A stretch of 64,000 nt of DNA from Nostoc sp. FACHB-892 (GTDB taxonomy: Bacteria; Cyanobacteriota; Cyanobacteriia; Cyanobacteriales; Nostocaceae). The stretch covers positions 1 through 64,000 of the forward strand of contig NZ_JACJTR010000031.1 in NCBI RefSeq assembly GCF_014698795.1, read 5' to 3'. Position numbers and translations under genes: made by a program. The notes under the pieces were generated by a model that was not told the origin of the DNA, did no database searches, and saw nothing but the letters and a program-made list of their open reading frames with translations. Positions 41,665-50,835 of the stretch are shown here, piece by piece (the first letter of the stretch is position 1; each line of letters starts with the position of its first letter).

Positions 41665-44250
41665 CTATGCTTGCAAGACAAAATCTGATGCCGTCAGAGT
41701 TGGCGCACCAGTTAGAGTCGCAAATAAACCACCAGATGAATTACCCTGCGGGTTGTAGAATAATTGCCCATTCACGGGATCATAGACAATTATCGCCGTG
41801 CTAGTCCCCGCTTTATTAGTGACTTCAAAATCACTCAAGTTATTAAAACCCGTTCCCGCAGCAGAGGTAATGTCACTAAAAGTAGTTTTATCCAGTACAA
41901 TCTTGTCACCTTGGGAACTGTTGAAGTCAGTAATGGCATCTACACCAATAGCACTTCGGGCAAAAGCAGCATCGGTGTTGTAAAGGAATCTGTCAGCACC
42001 TACACCACCAACGAAAATATCATTGCCTACACCACCCACAAGAGTATCATTGCCGAATGCACCGATGAGAATATCATCGCCTGACCCGCCCCGCAACAGG
42101 TCATTGCCACTTAAGCCATTAATTATGTCGTTACCTCCTTGACCATTAATCACATCATCTGAGTTGTCAAAACCTGCGATGTTATTGTTTAATTCATTAA
42201 GGAAGGTGACGGTGTTTTTGTTGAAAATGCTAGTTTGAGTGGAGTTAGTATCAATCACATCAAAGCTGTCAGCAATGGTACTTTGCCCATCAAACAAAAT
42301 ATTGCCGAGTGCAGGTCTTGAAGAATTTGCTGGCACGTTATCCAGATTTTCTAAAAGGAAGTTTTGCAATTGGACTTTGGTGGATGCCACATTTTCAAAG
42401 GTGACTTCTAAGTTGTTGCCTTTTTGAGTTAGTTGCAGATTTTGGGCAGTTAAGCCCGAACCGATAAATTGCAGTGTATCAACATTGGCAATTACCCCTG
42501 CTGATGGGTTGTAGCCCTGACCAACGCCATCAAAATCGGTGATAATGTCATTGCGATCGCCAACGCGAAATACAAACTTATCTTGACCACCGTTGCCTGT
42601 GAGGGTATCGTTACCTGCTTTGCCCTCGATGATATTGTTGCCAATTGTGCCAACAAGAGTATCTGCACCAGGAGTTCCAGTCAGCTTACCAGGGGTGCCA
42701 CCACTGCCAATGTTCTTCCCCCCAAATACTACAACTACATAGCTTTGCTCAGGATAAAAGTTGCCTTTGGGGGAGCCGCCATATGCCCCAATAATCAGGT
42801 CGTCAATGCCATCACCGTTGATGTCCCCCTCATTGCTGACTGAGATGCCTAATTGGTCATATACTGCAATGCCGTTAATGAAATAGCCATTAGTGCCATT
42901 CAAATCAGAGGGGTTGAGGCTGCCGCCACTGCCCAGATTCCTCCTCCCAAACACTACATAGCTTTGCCCAGCAGCAAAGATGCCGTTGACGGAGGCAGAT
43001 GGTGCCCCGATAATCACGTCGTCAAGACCGTCGCCGTTGATATCCCCCCCATTGCTGACTGAGGTGCCTAAAGAGCCACCTGCTGCACCGTTAATTAAAA
43101 AGCCATTAGTGCCATTCAAATCAGAGGGGTTGAGACTCCCGCCACTGCCCAGATTCTTCCCCCCAAACACTACATAGCTTTGCCCAGCCCCACGAATGCC
43201 GTTGGGGTCGGCACCAAATGCCCCAATAATCAGGTCGTCAATGCCATCACCGTTGATGTCCCCCCCATTGCTGACTGAGGAGCCTGAAAAGTTACGTGCT
43301 GCAATGCCGTTGATTAAAAAGCCATTAGTGCCATTCAAATCAGAGAGGTTGAGGCTGCCGCCACTGCCCAGATTCCTCTCCCCAAACACTACATAGCTTT
43401 GCCCAGGAAAATTTTTGCTACGGGAGGCATTTAGTGCCCCAATAATCAGGTCGTCAATGCCATCACCGTTGATGTCCCCCCCATTGCTGACTGAGGAGCC
43501 TGAAGAGTCACCTTCTGCAATGCCGTTAATTATAAAGCTATTAGTGCCATTCAAATCAGGGGCGTTGAGGCTGCCGCCACTGCCCAAATTCCTCCCCCCA
43601 AACACTACATAGCTTTGCCCAGCACTAGGGTTGCCGTTAGAGGCAGCATTTCGTGCCCCAATAATCAGGTCGTCAATGCCATCACCGTTGATGTCCCCCC
43701 CATTGCTGACTGAGGAGCCTAAAGAGCCACCTCTAATGCCAATGCCGTTAATTATAAAGCCATTAGTGCCATTCAAATCAGAGGGGTTGAGACTGCCACC
43801 ACTGCCCAGATTCCTCCCCCCAAACACTACATAGCTTTGCCCAGGAAAATTTTCGTTGGGGCCGGCATTACTTGCCCCAATAATCAGGTCTTCAATGCCA
43901 TCACCGTTGATGTCCCCCCCATTGCTGACTGAGCCGCCTGAGAAGTCACTTTCTGCAATGCCGTTAATTAAAAAGCCATTAGTGCCATTCAAATCAGAGG
44001 CGTTGAGGCTGCCGCCACTGCCCAGATTCCTTCCCCCAAACACTACATAGCTTTGCCCAGCACTATAGTTGCCGTTGGGGTCGGCAGTTGGTGCCCCAAT
44101 AATCAGGTCGTCAATGCCATCACCGTTGATGTCTCCCCCATTGCTGACTGAGACGTTTGAAGACTCACCTGGTGCAATGCCGTTAATTATAAAGCCATTA
44201 GTGCCATTCAAATCAGAGACGTTAAGGAAATTGAATAATGAATTAGCCAT
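41665..44250 (-). CDS. Secreted FG-GAP and RTX calcium-binding repeat protein
   Basis: About 861 residues. Seven FG-GAP-like repeats of about 72 residues (each with GGDINGDGIDDLIIGA and AGQSYVVFGGRNLGSGGSLN) fill residues 1-510 and probably fold as an integrin-alpha-type propeller. RTX nonapeptide repeats follow (GGNDTL-like; GNDLLRGGSGDDILIGAFGN, FVGGVGADRF) with a C-terminal domain suited to type I secretion. There is no N-terminal signal peptide, which fits that route. The ATG at 44250 follows AGAGAGG; a GTG at 44256 is less likely. It is the largest of a group of probable surface proteins here. Confidence 0.82.
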   Translation of the reverse strand: MANSLFNFLNVSDLNGTNGFIINGIAPGESSNVSVSNGGDINGDGIDDLIIGAPTADPNGNYSAGQSYVVFGGRNLGSGGSLNASDLNGTNGFLINGIAESDFSGGSVSNGGDINGDGIEDLIIGASNAGPNENFPGQSYVVFGGRNLGSGGSLNPSDLNGTNGFIINGIGIRGGSLGSSVSNGGDINGDGIDDLIIGARNAASNGNPSAGQSYVVFGGRNLGSGGSLNAPDLNGTNSFIINGIAEGDSSGSSVSNGGDINGDGIDDLIIGALNASRSKNFPGQSYVVFGERNLGSGGSLNLSDLNGTNGFLINGIAARNFSGSSVSNGGDINGDGIDDLIIGAFGADPNGIRGAGQSYVVFGGKNLGSGGSLNPSDLNGTNGFLINGAAGGSLGTSVSNGGDINGDGLDDVIIGAPSASVNGIFAAGQSYVVFGRRNLGSGGSLNPSDLNGTNGYFINGIAVYDQLGISVSNEGDINGDGIDDLIIGAYGGSPKGNFYPEQSYVVVVFGGKNIGSGGTPGKLTGTPGADTLVGTIGNNIIEGKAGNDTLTGNGGQDKFVFRVGDRNDIITDFDGVGQGYNPSAGVIANVDTLQFIGSGLTAQNLQLTQKGNNLEVTFENVASTKVQLQNFLLENLDNVPANSSRPALGNILFDGQSTIADSFDVIDTNSTQTSIFNKNTVTFLNELNNNIAGFDNSDDVINGQGGNDIINGLSGNDLLRGGSGDDILIGAFGNDTLVGGVGNDIFVGGVGADRFLYNTDAAFARSAIGVDAITDFNSSQGDKIVLDKTTFSDITSAAGTGFNNLSDFEVTNKAGTSTAIIVYDPVNGQLFYNPQGNSSGGLFATLTGAPTLTASDFVLQA

Positions 44251-44256
44251 AATCAC

Positions 44257-45071
44257 CTCTCTCAGTGGTTATTAATTACAATACCTTTGTCAAAATAAGA
44301 GCCTAAATAAATTTTGGCAAAAACGGCAAAACTAAGCATATGTAAGCGGTTTGATTAAAATGTAGTTTGTCATCTAAAACCCTTATCCTGCCGTCAATAC
44401 GTTAAAAAACCCTTGTGGGAAACCTTAAAAGAATTTTTAGGATTGATTGTTTTTGCCAACCCTCAAAGAAATGGGAGTTAATGGTCAAAGTATCATCACT
44501 TCAGCCTCGTGAATTGGCAAAGGTATTGTAATTAATATAGTTATTGACTGCGTAGTTAATATATCAACTTGGAAAAAGATAAATTAAGGGTTTAGACAAA
44601 ACATACCACTTTTTTACAAAGCATTTCAAAATAGGTACGCCCTAAATCTCTCTCCCGATCTCATCCATTCCGAGTCAAGAACTCGATTAACCACCCAATA
44701 CCAACAGTCCATAATTCCCATAGCACCTCTTAGCGCGTCTTTTAGCACAGAGTTGATCTTTGGTGGTTTGATCGATTGGTGCGATGCCTAACGGCGGGCT
44801 ACGCCTACGCCAAAGTTGTTTGAGAAATTTCGTTTCTAGGTAAAGGGGCTAAATGAACAGTTCTGGTTTATTATTTGTCATGATTAAATGCAAGCTCCAA
44901 TCTGTTTATAAGTTTTTGGTTCTAACTCAGCAGTAAATTTGCTGTGTCTTTAATCAAAGCCCTGAGCAGCTTGCTTTTGTCAGCCCTGTATATTCCTGCC
45001 GCTTATGACAGCGTTCTCGATTGAGTTGCGGTCACACCAGTTTTTAGCTGGGTAATTTTGCACGTATTTCG
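44257..45071. other. Intergenic stretch with a dispersed repeat
   Basis: About 800 bases without an intact gene. A copy of the dispersed GC-rich repeat (GCGATGCCTAACGGCGGGCT...) lies at about 44781-44812. Minus-strand bases of about 44930-45060 read as short peptide-like fragments with stops, possibly a decayed transposase that I cannot name. Confidence 0.35.
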
Positions 45072-46802
45072 TCATACCCCCATAAAAGTTTCGCCAATAA
45101 TACTAGAGAAACTAAAAGCGGTAGCAGGATCACTGGCGCTACCAATGAACTCGAAGTTTTTTACGAACATATCTGTCGTTCCATTGTTTATTGTATAGAA
45201 GCCTTCGATATTTACGGCATCTGAGACTGTATAGCTTCCAGTGCCAAAGAGCAGCTTATCTTCTTTGCCATTGCCACCATCAAAGAATCCGCTCCCAAAT
45301 CCTTTGAGAATATCATTGCCGCTTCCAAGCATAGTAGTGCCAGTGCCACCAAAACCACCAGTGAGAGCATCGACGATATCATTACCCCAGTCGGTATCGA
45401 TGGTGCCGGAGTTTTCAATACCGTAGTTGCTGCCAGTGCCAGTGATGGTGTCGTTACCCCAGCCGGTATCGATGGTGGCGTCTTTAGTGTTCTGGATGCC
45501 AGTCCCAGTTCCGTCACTGCTACTTTCGTTGCCGTTTTTGCCGCCGCTGCCACCCATACCCTTACCGATAATAGTGTCATTTCCTTCCTCTGTATTCAGA
45601 CTGCCACTGTTGCTAATGCCAGTCCCAGTTCCGCCAACGCTGGCAAAACCGTCGGCGTTACCGCCTTCGCCGCCAGTACCATTGCCGATGATAGTGTCTT
45701 TTCCGCTCCCAGCATTCAGACTGCCACTATTGCTGATGCCAATTCCTGCTCCGCCTTCGCCGCCACCGCCGCCTTCGCCGCCTTCGCCGCCAGTACCGTT
45801 GCCAGTGATAGTGTCTTCTCTGTTCCCAGTATTCAAAATGCCACTATTGCTGATGCCAGTCCCAGTTCCGCCTTCGCTAGGGCCGCTGTTAGGGCCGCCT
45901 TTGCCGCCGATACCCTTGCCGATGATAGTGTCATTTCCGTTGCCTGTATTCAGATTGCCAATATTGCCGATGCCAGCCCCAATTCCGCCGTCGTCAACGC
46001 CGCCGCTTTCGCCGCCTTCGCCGCCAGTACCGTTGCTAGTGATAGTGTCATTTCCATCCCCAGCATTCAGGCTGCCACTATTGCTGATGCCAATTCCAGT
46101 TCCGGCGTCGCCGCCACTGCTGCCCCCGCCGCCTTCGCCGCCAGTACCGTTGCTAGTGATAGTGTCATTTCCATCCCCAGCATTCAGACTGCCACTATTA
46201 CTGATGCCAGTTCCATTTCCGCCGTCGCCGCCTTGGCTGCCCCTGCCAGCGCCGCCGCCAGTACCGTTGCTAGTGATAGTGTCATTTCCGTTCCCTGCAT
46301 TAAGACTGTCACTATTGCTGATGCCAGTTCCAGCTCCGCCGTCGCCGCCTTCAAAGCCGTCGCCGCCGTTGCTGCCGATACCCTTGCCAGTGATAGTGTC
46401 ATTTTCGTCCCCGGTATTCAGACTGTCACTATTGCTGATGCCAGTCCCATTTCCGCCGCCGCCGCCGTCGCCCTCTTCGCCCTCTTCGCCACTGTCGTTG
46501 CCACTGCGGCGTCCGCGGCCGTTGCCGCCGATACCCTTGCCAGTGATAGTGTCATTTTCGTCCCCGGTATTCAGACTGCCCCTGTTGCTGATGCCAGTTC
46601 CATTTCCGCCTTGGAAGTCGATTTCGCTGCCGTTGCTGCCGATACCCTTGCCAGTAATAGTGTCCTTTCCTGAGTCTGTACGAATAAAACCTCCAGTTAA
46701 AATGTCAATACCAATTGCCGGTGATGCATTTAACTCTTCCCCAACTAAGGTGTCGGAATTGGGGGTGCCGATGAAATTTGGTGGAACGGTAACTCTAGCC
46801 AT
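45072..46802 (-). CDS. Glycine-rich RTX-like repeat protein (paralogue 1)
   Basis: 576 residues. The N-terminus MARVTVPPNFIGTPNSDTLV leads into about ten repeats of 35-50 residues, each with a glycine-rich loop and a GNDTITxxGxGG core preceded by GTGISNSGSLN. The composition and GNDTI motifs suggest calcium-binding beta-roll/beta-solenoid structure. The C-terminus returns to a less repetitive sequence (LLFGTGSYTVSDAVNIEGFY). There is no signal peptide. It is paralogous to the protein at 50836-52839, and their upstream regions are also duplicated. Probably secreted or surface-exposed, but this is inferred from repeat type only. Confidence 0.7.
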   Translation of the reverse strand: MARVTVPPNFIGTPNSDTLVGEELNASPAIGIDILTGGFIRTDSGKDTITGKGIGSNGSEIDFQGGNGTGISNRGSLNTGDENDTITGKGIGGNGRGRRSGNDSGEEGEEGDGGGGGNGTGISNSDSLNTGDENDTITGKGIGSNGGDGFEGGDGGAGTGISNSDSLNAGNGNDTITSNGTGGGAGRGSQGGDGGNGTGISNSGSLNAGDGNDTITSNGTGGEGGGGSSGGDAGTGIGISNSGSLNAGDGNDTITSNGTGGEGGESGGVDDGGIGAGIGNIGNLNTGNGNDTIIGKGIGGKGGPNSGPSEGGTGTGISNSGILNTGNREDTITGNGTGGEGGEGGGGGEGGAGIGISNSGSLNAGSGKDTIIGNGTGGEGGNADGFASVGGTGTGISNSGSLNTEEGNDTIIGKGMGGSGGKNGNESSSDGTGTGIQNTKDATIDTGWGNDTITGTGSNYGIENSGTIDTDWGNDIVDALTGGFGGTGTTMLGSGNDILKGFGSGFFDGGNGKEDKLLFGTGSYTVSDAVNIEGFYTINNGTTDMFVKNFEFIGSASDPATAFSFSSIIGETFMGV

Positions 46803-46914
46803 AAAGCAAATTCTCTCGATTAGTTTAGTACGGTTGGTTTGCTCATTTAGATGAGCAGTTTCTCAAAAAATCTCGAAATTGTTTTTCCAAAAGTTATTGA
46901 GTGATTGGGTATCA
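46803..46914 (-). promoter_or_regulatory. Duplicated upstream block A, copy 1
   Basis: About 110 bases upstream of the glycine-rich gene, nearly identical to 52840-52947 upstream of its paralogue. Both contain GGTTTGCTCATTTAGATGAG, an imperfect dyad (CTCATTTAGATGAG), and a T-rich stretch. It probably carries the shared promoter. Confidence 0.65.
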
Positions 46915-46979
46915 GGTATCAGGTTACTTGCTATCTAATATTTAGCCATAGGTCTACTATGCTTTCATCCCAAAACTCA

Positions 46980-47122
46980 CCATGAATCAAGTTACTAGCT
47001 ACTAAATAGCTAGTAATTAGGCTACTATGCTTTCATCCGAAAACTTCGGTTTTTCGCAGGAACTTGAGAAATTTACAAAACTTTACTTTATAAAGTTTTC
47101 AAACTACCGCTCACGCTATCCT
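46980..47122. repeat. Duplicated block B, copy 1
   Basis: About 140 bases similar to 54758-54896. Both copies contain TACTAAATAGCTAGTAATTA and the perfect palindrome ACTTTATAAAGT (47085-47096; 54859-54870). In the second copy it lies directly upstream of the filamentous-haemagglutinin gene; here no such gene follows. The 300 bases from 47123 to 47425 show no gene. Confidence 0.75.
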
Positions 47123-47425
47123 TATTGAACTGGTGGGAGATGAATTTTGCAACCTGACTTTGCTTGTTAAGTCGTGAAATAACGGGCATATCTCCACTCT
47201 ATCAAGGAGATAACGAGAAAAAACAGTGCCAGATTGGGCTATAGATTGGGAATGTCAAGAAAAGGGTGTTTCTTTAGTAACCTTGATCTAAATAATTCTT
47301 AATGCAAACAAACAGAAATACAAAGTAACAAGTGTGGATATATTGATGTACTCCCTAAAATTGGATTTACTTATCCTAAATGGCTGAGATAAATAAATTT
47401 ATCGATTTATTCTTGGAAAGATAAA

Positions 47426-48667
47426 ATGAAAAATATAAACCACCTGATTAAAAATATCTCAATTTTTTTAATAATATTACTACTTGTTTTTTGGATTACC
47501 GAACCTGTTTATGCTCGTGGAGGTTGTTTTGCACAGGGAACTCCGGTTTTGACATCTCAGGGACATAAACCTATCGAAAAATTGAACAAAGCTGATAGTA
47601 TTATTAGTTATAACTTCGCAACTCACCAACTTGAGTTAGGAAAAATAGAAGAAATTAAAAGCTTAATATCACCTGAATATTTATTAATTAATAACAAAAT
47701 TAAAGTAACAGAAACTCATCCCTTCTATATAAAAATTGACACAGGAGTTAAGTTAAAGCAAGCCCAAAAACTTGAAATTGGCGACCAGCTTATTGGGGAA
47801 GGGGATTCCAGGATTTTCATTTCCAATATTGCTCATATTAAGGAAAATATCACAGTTTATAATCTTATATCTGTGAATCCCAATCATAATTTTTATGCTA
47901 ATGGCATTTTAGTACATAACAAAGGTGGTGGTGGTGGAGGCACTGGAGGCGGTGGAGGCGGTGGAGGTGGCTATTATCGAGGAGGTAATGGAAATAGCTC
48001 ATTCACTCCAATCAACTCAAAGACACTTCCTAAGTATATACTGATACTAGTGGTCTTATTTGCTGGGTTGCTACCCGTTATTTTTTGTCGTGAAATTTAT
48101 AATTTTACCCATCTCTTTAATAAAGAATTTACCAATGACTCTGACTTAATTAAGTTTGCAACAAATATTAATTCAAAATTTACTAATCGTTATTCTCTCA
48201 AATATTGTAAAGATAAGGAACAGTGGAACCAAATTTTAATCCAATTCGAGATGGGTGAGCAAGAGTATCAACAAATAATTAGTAAAAATCACTTAATTGA
48301 AGAAATCACTTCTTTATTTATCCAGTATCAAATGGACTGGACTATGAAGGATTTCGAGCAGATGTTTGATTATATTTCTGAACCATTTTATTACCTGCAA
48401 TACTATGTATTTCAACGTGATTTTGGTACTTCATTTGATATTATTTATCAACCTGAAGTTATTGAAGCTGCACCCATTAGTTATAAACAGGAAGATAATC
48501 AGCATATTTTTCGGGTTCAAGTTAATGGTAAAATGACCAACTTTGTCATTTCTTCTGAAGGGTATGTGCTTAGTGGTGAGCCTTTTCCTCGCTTATTTTC
48601 TGAGTATTGGGATATCAGTGTAAACTCATCAGGAAAATGGTACTTAGTAAATATAACTTCCCTGTAA
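47426..48667 (+). CDS. Exported Hint-domain, Gly-rich, TIM44-like membrane protein
   Basis: 413 residues. A signal peptide (1-30, VYA/RGG) is followed almost at once by a Hint (hedgehog/intein-type) domain, about 34-165. It has the nucleophile Cys34 in CFAQGTPV, TETHPF (His98) and the end motif ILVHN (His164-Asn165). Next come K-G8-type glycine runs (166-183), a membrane helix (about 203-221) and a TIM44-like domain (about 240-413; SLFIQYQMDWTMKDFEQMF). Hint domains self-cleave, and the expected cut after Asn165 would free the glycine-rich membrane part. With only three residues before Cys34 there is almost no N-extein, so cleavage rather than splicing is expected. Function unknown. Confidence 0.75.
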   Translation: MKNINHLIKNISIFLIILLLVFWITEPVYARGGCFAQGTPVLTSQGHKPIEKLNKADSIISYNFATHQLELGKIEEIKSLISPEYLLINNKIKVTETHPFYIKIDTGVKLKQAQKLEIGDQLIGEGDSRIFISNIAHIKENITVYNLISVNPNHNFYANGILVHNKGGGGGGTGGGGGGGGGYYRGGNGNSSFTPINSKTLPKYILILVVLFAGLLPVIFCREIYNFTHLFNKEFTNDSDLIKFATNINSKFTNRYSLKYCKDKEQWNQILIQFEMGEQEYQQIISKNHLIEEITSLFIQYQMDWTMKDFEQMFDYISEPFYYLQYYVFQRDFGTSFDIIYQPEVIEAAPISYKQEDNQHIFRVQVNGKMTNFVISSEGYVLSGEPFPRLFSEYWDISVNSSGKWYLVNITSL

Positions 48668-48689
48668 GAGTGACGAACGCATTTGTTAC

Positions 48690-48835
48690 TCCTCCTACTT
48701 CACCAGCACCCCTTCTACTACAACCAATCCCCACTGCGGAAACTTTGCCAGCAGTTTTTTGATCACAATTTAGCTTTCGCCGGATTGTCACTCCAGCATT
48801 CATGTAATAAATCAAACCCCGGATTCTGCAAATCA
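48690..48835 (-). pseudogene. Relic of the C-terminus of the 57017-58207 gene family
   Basis: The minus strand reads NPGFDLLHECWSDNPAKAKL, then after a shift VIKKLLAKFPQWGLVVVEG. This matches the C-terminal residues of the protein at 57017-58207 (NPGFDFLQQCWKDDPAL, IKKLLAKFPQWGIAIL). Only this tail remains here. Confidence 0.7.
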
Positions 48836-48928
48836 ACTCATACATGACTGTTCTGAACGCATCTATTACTTCAGTAAAAGTGTTTAAATTGCTTCTAGTC
48901 CCAATCCAATGGCATTTGAACGATAATT

Positions 48929-49252
48929 ATGAGTAACCCTCTTTCCCATCCCGAAGATTCAGACTTCCATTCATCTATTCAGGAGAATCTAAAACAGCTT
49001 TCTGCTCAGTTGGGATCTCCTTTGTCCGAATTATCAGTCATGGAAATATACCAGAATGCGTGCGATCTACTGAGCCACGTTTCTCCATCACCTCTTACTC
49101 TTGCCCGCGTTGCTGGAACATTACTCGTCTATCGAGTCCAGGACACAGAACCGGAAGAATTTGAGTGGTTCAGCACCCAGGTGAAACAATGTCTGGATGA
49201 AGAAGAAGTTGAGGAGTTGATTGAATCGATACATCGCACGGATGCTTTGTAA
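48929..49252 (+). CDS. Small hypothetical protein
   Basis: 107 residues, acidic and helical (MSNPLSHPEDSDFHSSIQEN ... DEEEVEELIESIHRTDAL), with normal-looking codon use. I recognise no domain. It stands alone between a relic and a gene-free stretch. Confidence 0.5.
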   Translation: MSNPLSHPEDSDFHSSIQENLKQLSAQLGSPLSELSVMEIYQNACDLLSHVSPSPLTLARVAGTLLVYRVQDTEPEEFEWFSTQVKQCLDEEEVEELIESIHRTDAL

Positions 49253-49566
49253 TTGCTGAAAAAGCCGGAGTCTCGCGCGCATATCGGATACCGTCGCATC
49301 ATCTCTTGCAATTCTACTGCCTTACCTTGGGGCGTGTACGCAGTTTCCTTAGACAGCGCAATTACAATCCTTTGCCGCCTCGTCCACTCAAAGGGAGCGA
49401 TCACAGTAGACCTGGCCTGTTGTGCCTCCGGCTTCCTCCCTTCTTTTCAAGCTACCACAAACACGCCTTCCGTTGGCTTGACTCCCTTCCAAGTGCGTAA
49501 CGCTTCTTTGAGATAGGCAATCGCACACTTTTAGGATGAGCCAGTGGCAAAGATAACCTTATTTCT
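49253..49566. other. Gene-free stretch
   Basis: Slightly over 300 bases. Frames on both strands are open for 60-90 codons but look like low-quality translations; I see no family match. It may be decayed coding sequence. Confidence 0.3.
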
Positions 49567-50328
49567 TTAGTTCGGTTCCACTCTCAGATAAAATTGTGTA
49601 GCCACAAACTTAGTATCTCTCTTGATTGGGTCTACGTTTTCTACTACCTCAGTTTTACCTACAGCAATCAAACCTTGATCGAAAATTTCGTTTGTTGCTG
49701 CGTCAAGTTGTTTTTGCGTTGCACCGATTTTACTCAAATCGATTGACGAAACTTGAGCAGTCTTAGGTTTATTTAGAACCAGATTATCTGTGGAGAAGCA
49801 AGGAGTTGTGATGCAACGAATGCCATTGTCTTTTAGTGCCACAAAAGTACCTTTTGCTGGGACATTTGTGGCGGCATAGAAAGCTTCTTTTACTCTCAAA
49901 TTCCCAAATTCACCGAATCCAGGAAATGTTACTGGAACGATATTACCTCTAAGAATCACACGGCTACCATCATCATTTTGAATTTTTACCAGTTGGGAAG
50001 GTGGGACTTTCAGGGAACTCCAATCAATTGCAGACACATAACATTCGGAGCGAAAAACACCATCTAAGCAAGGAGTAGCTTTCAAGTTTACCTGCTTAAT
50101 GAAATATCCACCGCATATTGGAGAAGCACATCTGCGAAAATCTCTGCGTACCGTGTAATATCCCCATTGGGGAAACTCTTGATTTTCGACAGTGACGGCA
50201 ACAGAATCAGTAGTCTCTGGAGCAGAAATATTTTGCGCCGATACTGTGGAGAAAAATCCGTTGGTGACTATTATTGCACCTAATAGAGGAATAATTGAGT
50301 ATTTGTTGTTAAGTGATATTTTGTTCAT
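49567..50328 (-). CDS. Exported DUF6748-like protein
   Basis: 253 residues. A basic N-terminus and hydrophobic segment (about 12-31, SIIPLLGAIIVTNGFFSTVS, then AQ) predict a signal peptide. The mature part has YYTVRRDFRRCASPICGGYF and KATPCLDGVFRSECYVSAID, a Cys-rich pattern of the DUF6748 family, plus a second half with RCITTPCFSTDNLVL. Probably a periplasmic or secreted protein with disulfides; function unknown. It lies between two relics of an unrelated gene family. Confidence 0.65.
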   Translation of the reverse strand: MNKISLNNKYSIIPLLGAIIVTNGFFSTVSAQNISAPETTDSVAVTVENQEFPQWGYYTVRRDFRRCASPICGGYFIKQVNLKATPCLDGVFRSECYVSAIDWSSLKVPPSQLVKIQNDDGSRVILRGNIVPVTFPGFGEFGNLRVKEAFYAATNVPAKGTFVALKDNGIRCITTPCFSTDNLVLNKPKTAQVSSIDLSKIGATQKQLDAATNEIFDQGLIAVGKTEVVENVDPIKRDTKFVATQFYLRVEPN

Positions 50329-50544
50329 GGGAGCTTGAAATTTTTTTTAAGGGTTCAATACTTTTGTTAAAAGTAAAAGTGTGAGAAAATTGCTGCCAAA
50401 TACCAAGAAATTATACCACTATAATCTATGTAAATTTTTTAGCGAATTGTTACAATTTTCAGAATGATTGAAGAAGAATTCAGCTATTGTGAATAAATCC
50501 GTCAGAATGCAACCAATGAGAAATCAGAACTGCTACTAAAGGCC

Positions 50545-50650
50545 ATCAGACAGAATTTTCTTCGCAGAGATAAAAGTACTGTGCCCCAAAGTAGAAGTCA
50601 GAGGGAAGCATAAGGGTCAGCCGTCCAGCACTCCTGGTACAATTGCGACA
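50545..50650 (-). pseudogene. Relic of the middle of the 57017-58207 gene family
   Basis: The minus strand reads QLYQECWTADPYAS, then shifts and stops, matching QLWQECWTADPYGSRWMP in the protein at 57017-58207. The DNA also shares GAATTTTCTTCGCAGAGATA with about 57970-57992. The rest of 50329-50835 shows no gene. Confidence 0.7.
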
Positions 50651-50835
50651 CTTCCTCAATTCAATCAGTCAGTTAAATGTAATTCAAAATTCCAATAGCT
50701 AAAAATGAATAATTTGAGTTAGAAATTATCAGGTTTCACTACATATTTACCACTACCTGCACTTTAATTTCGGTTGGTTCGCCCATTTTTTAAAACAAGC
50801 TCTATTAAAGTGAAAACTCGCCCAAGTTAACAATC

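Noticed and set aside
42853-44275. A ladder of similar 65-70-codon plus-strand frames
   Set aside because: They recur with the period of the FG-GAP repeats of the minus-strand gene at 41665-44250 and are shadows of it.
45427-46854. A 475-codon plus-strand open frame, Pro/Leu-rich
   Set aside because: It is the complement of the glycine-rich repeat gene at 45072-46802. Gly/Asn/Thr-rich repeats on one strand give long Pro/Leu/Val-rich frames on the other.
49129-49404. A 91-codon minus-strand frame
   Set aside because: It overlaps the likelier plus-strand gene at 48929-49252 and shows no recognisable family or ribosome-binding site.
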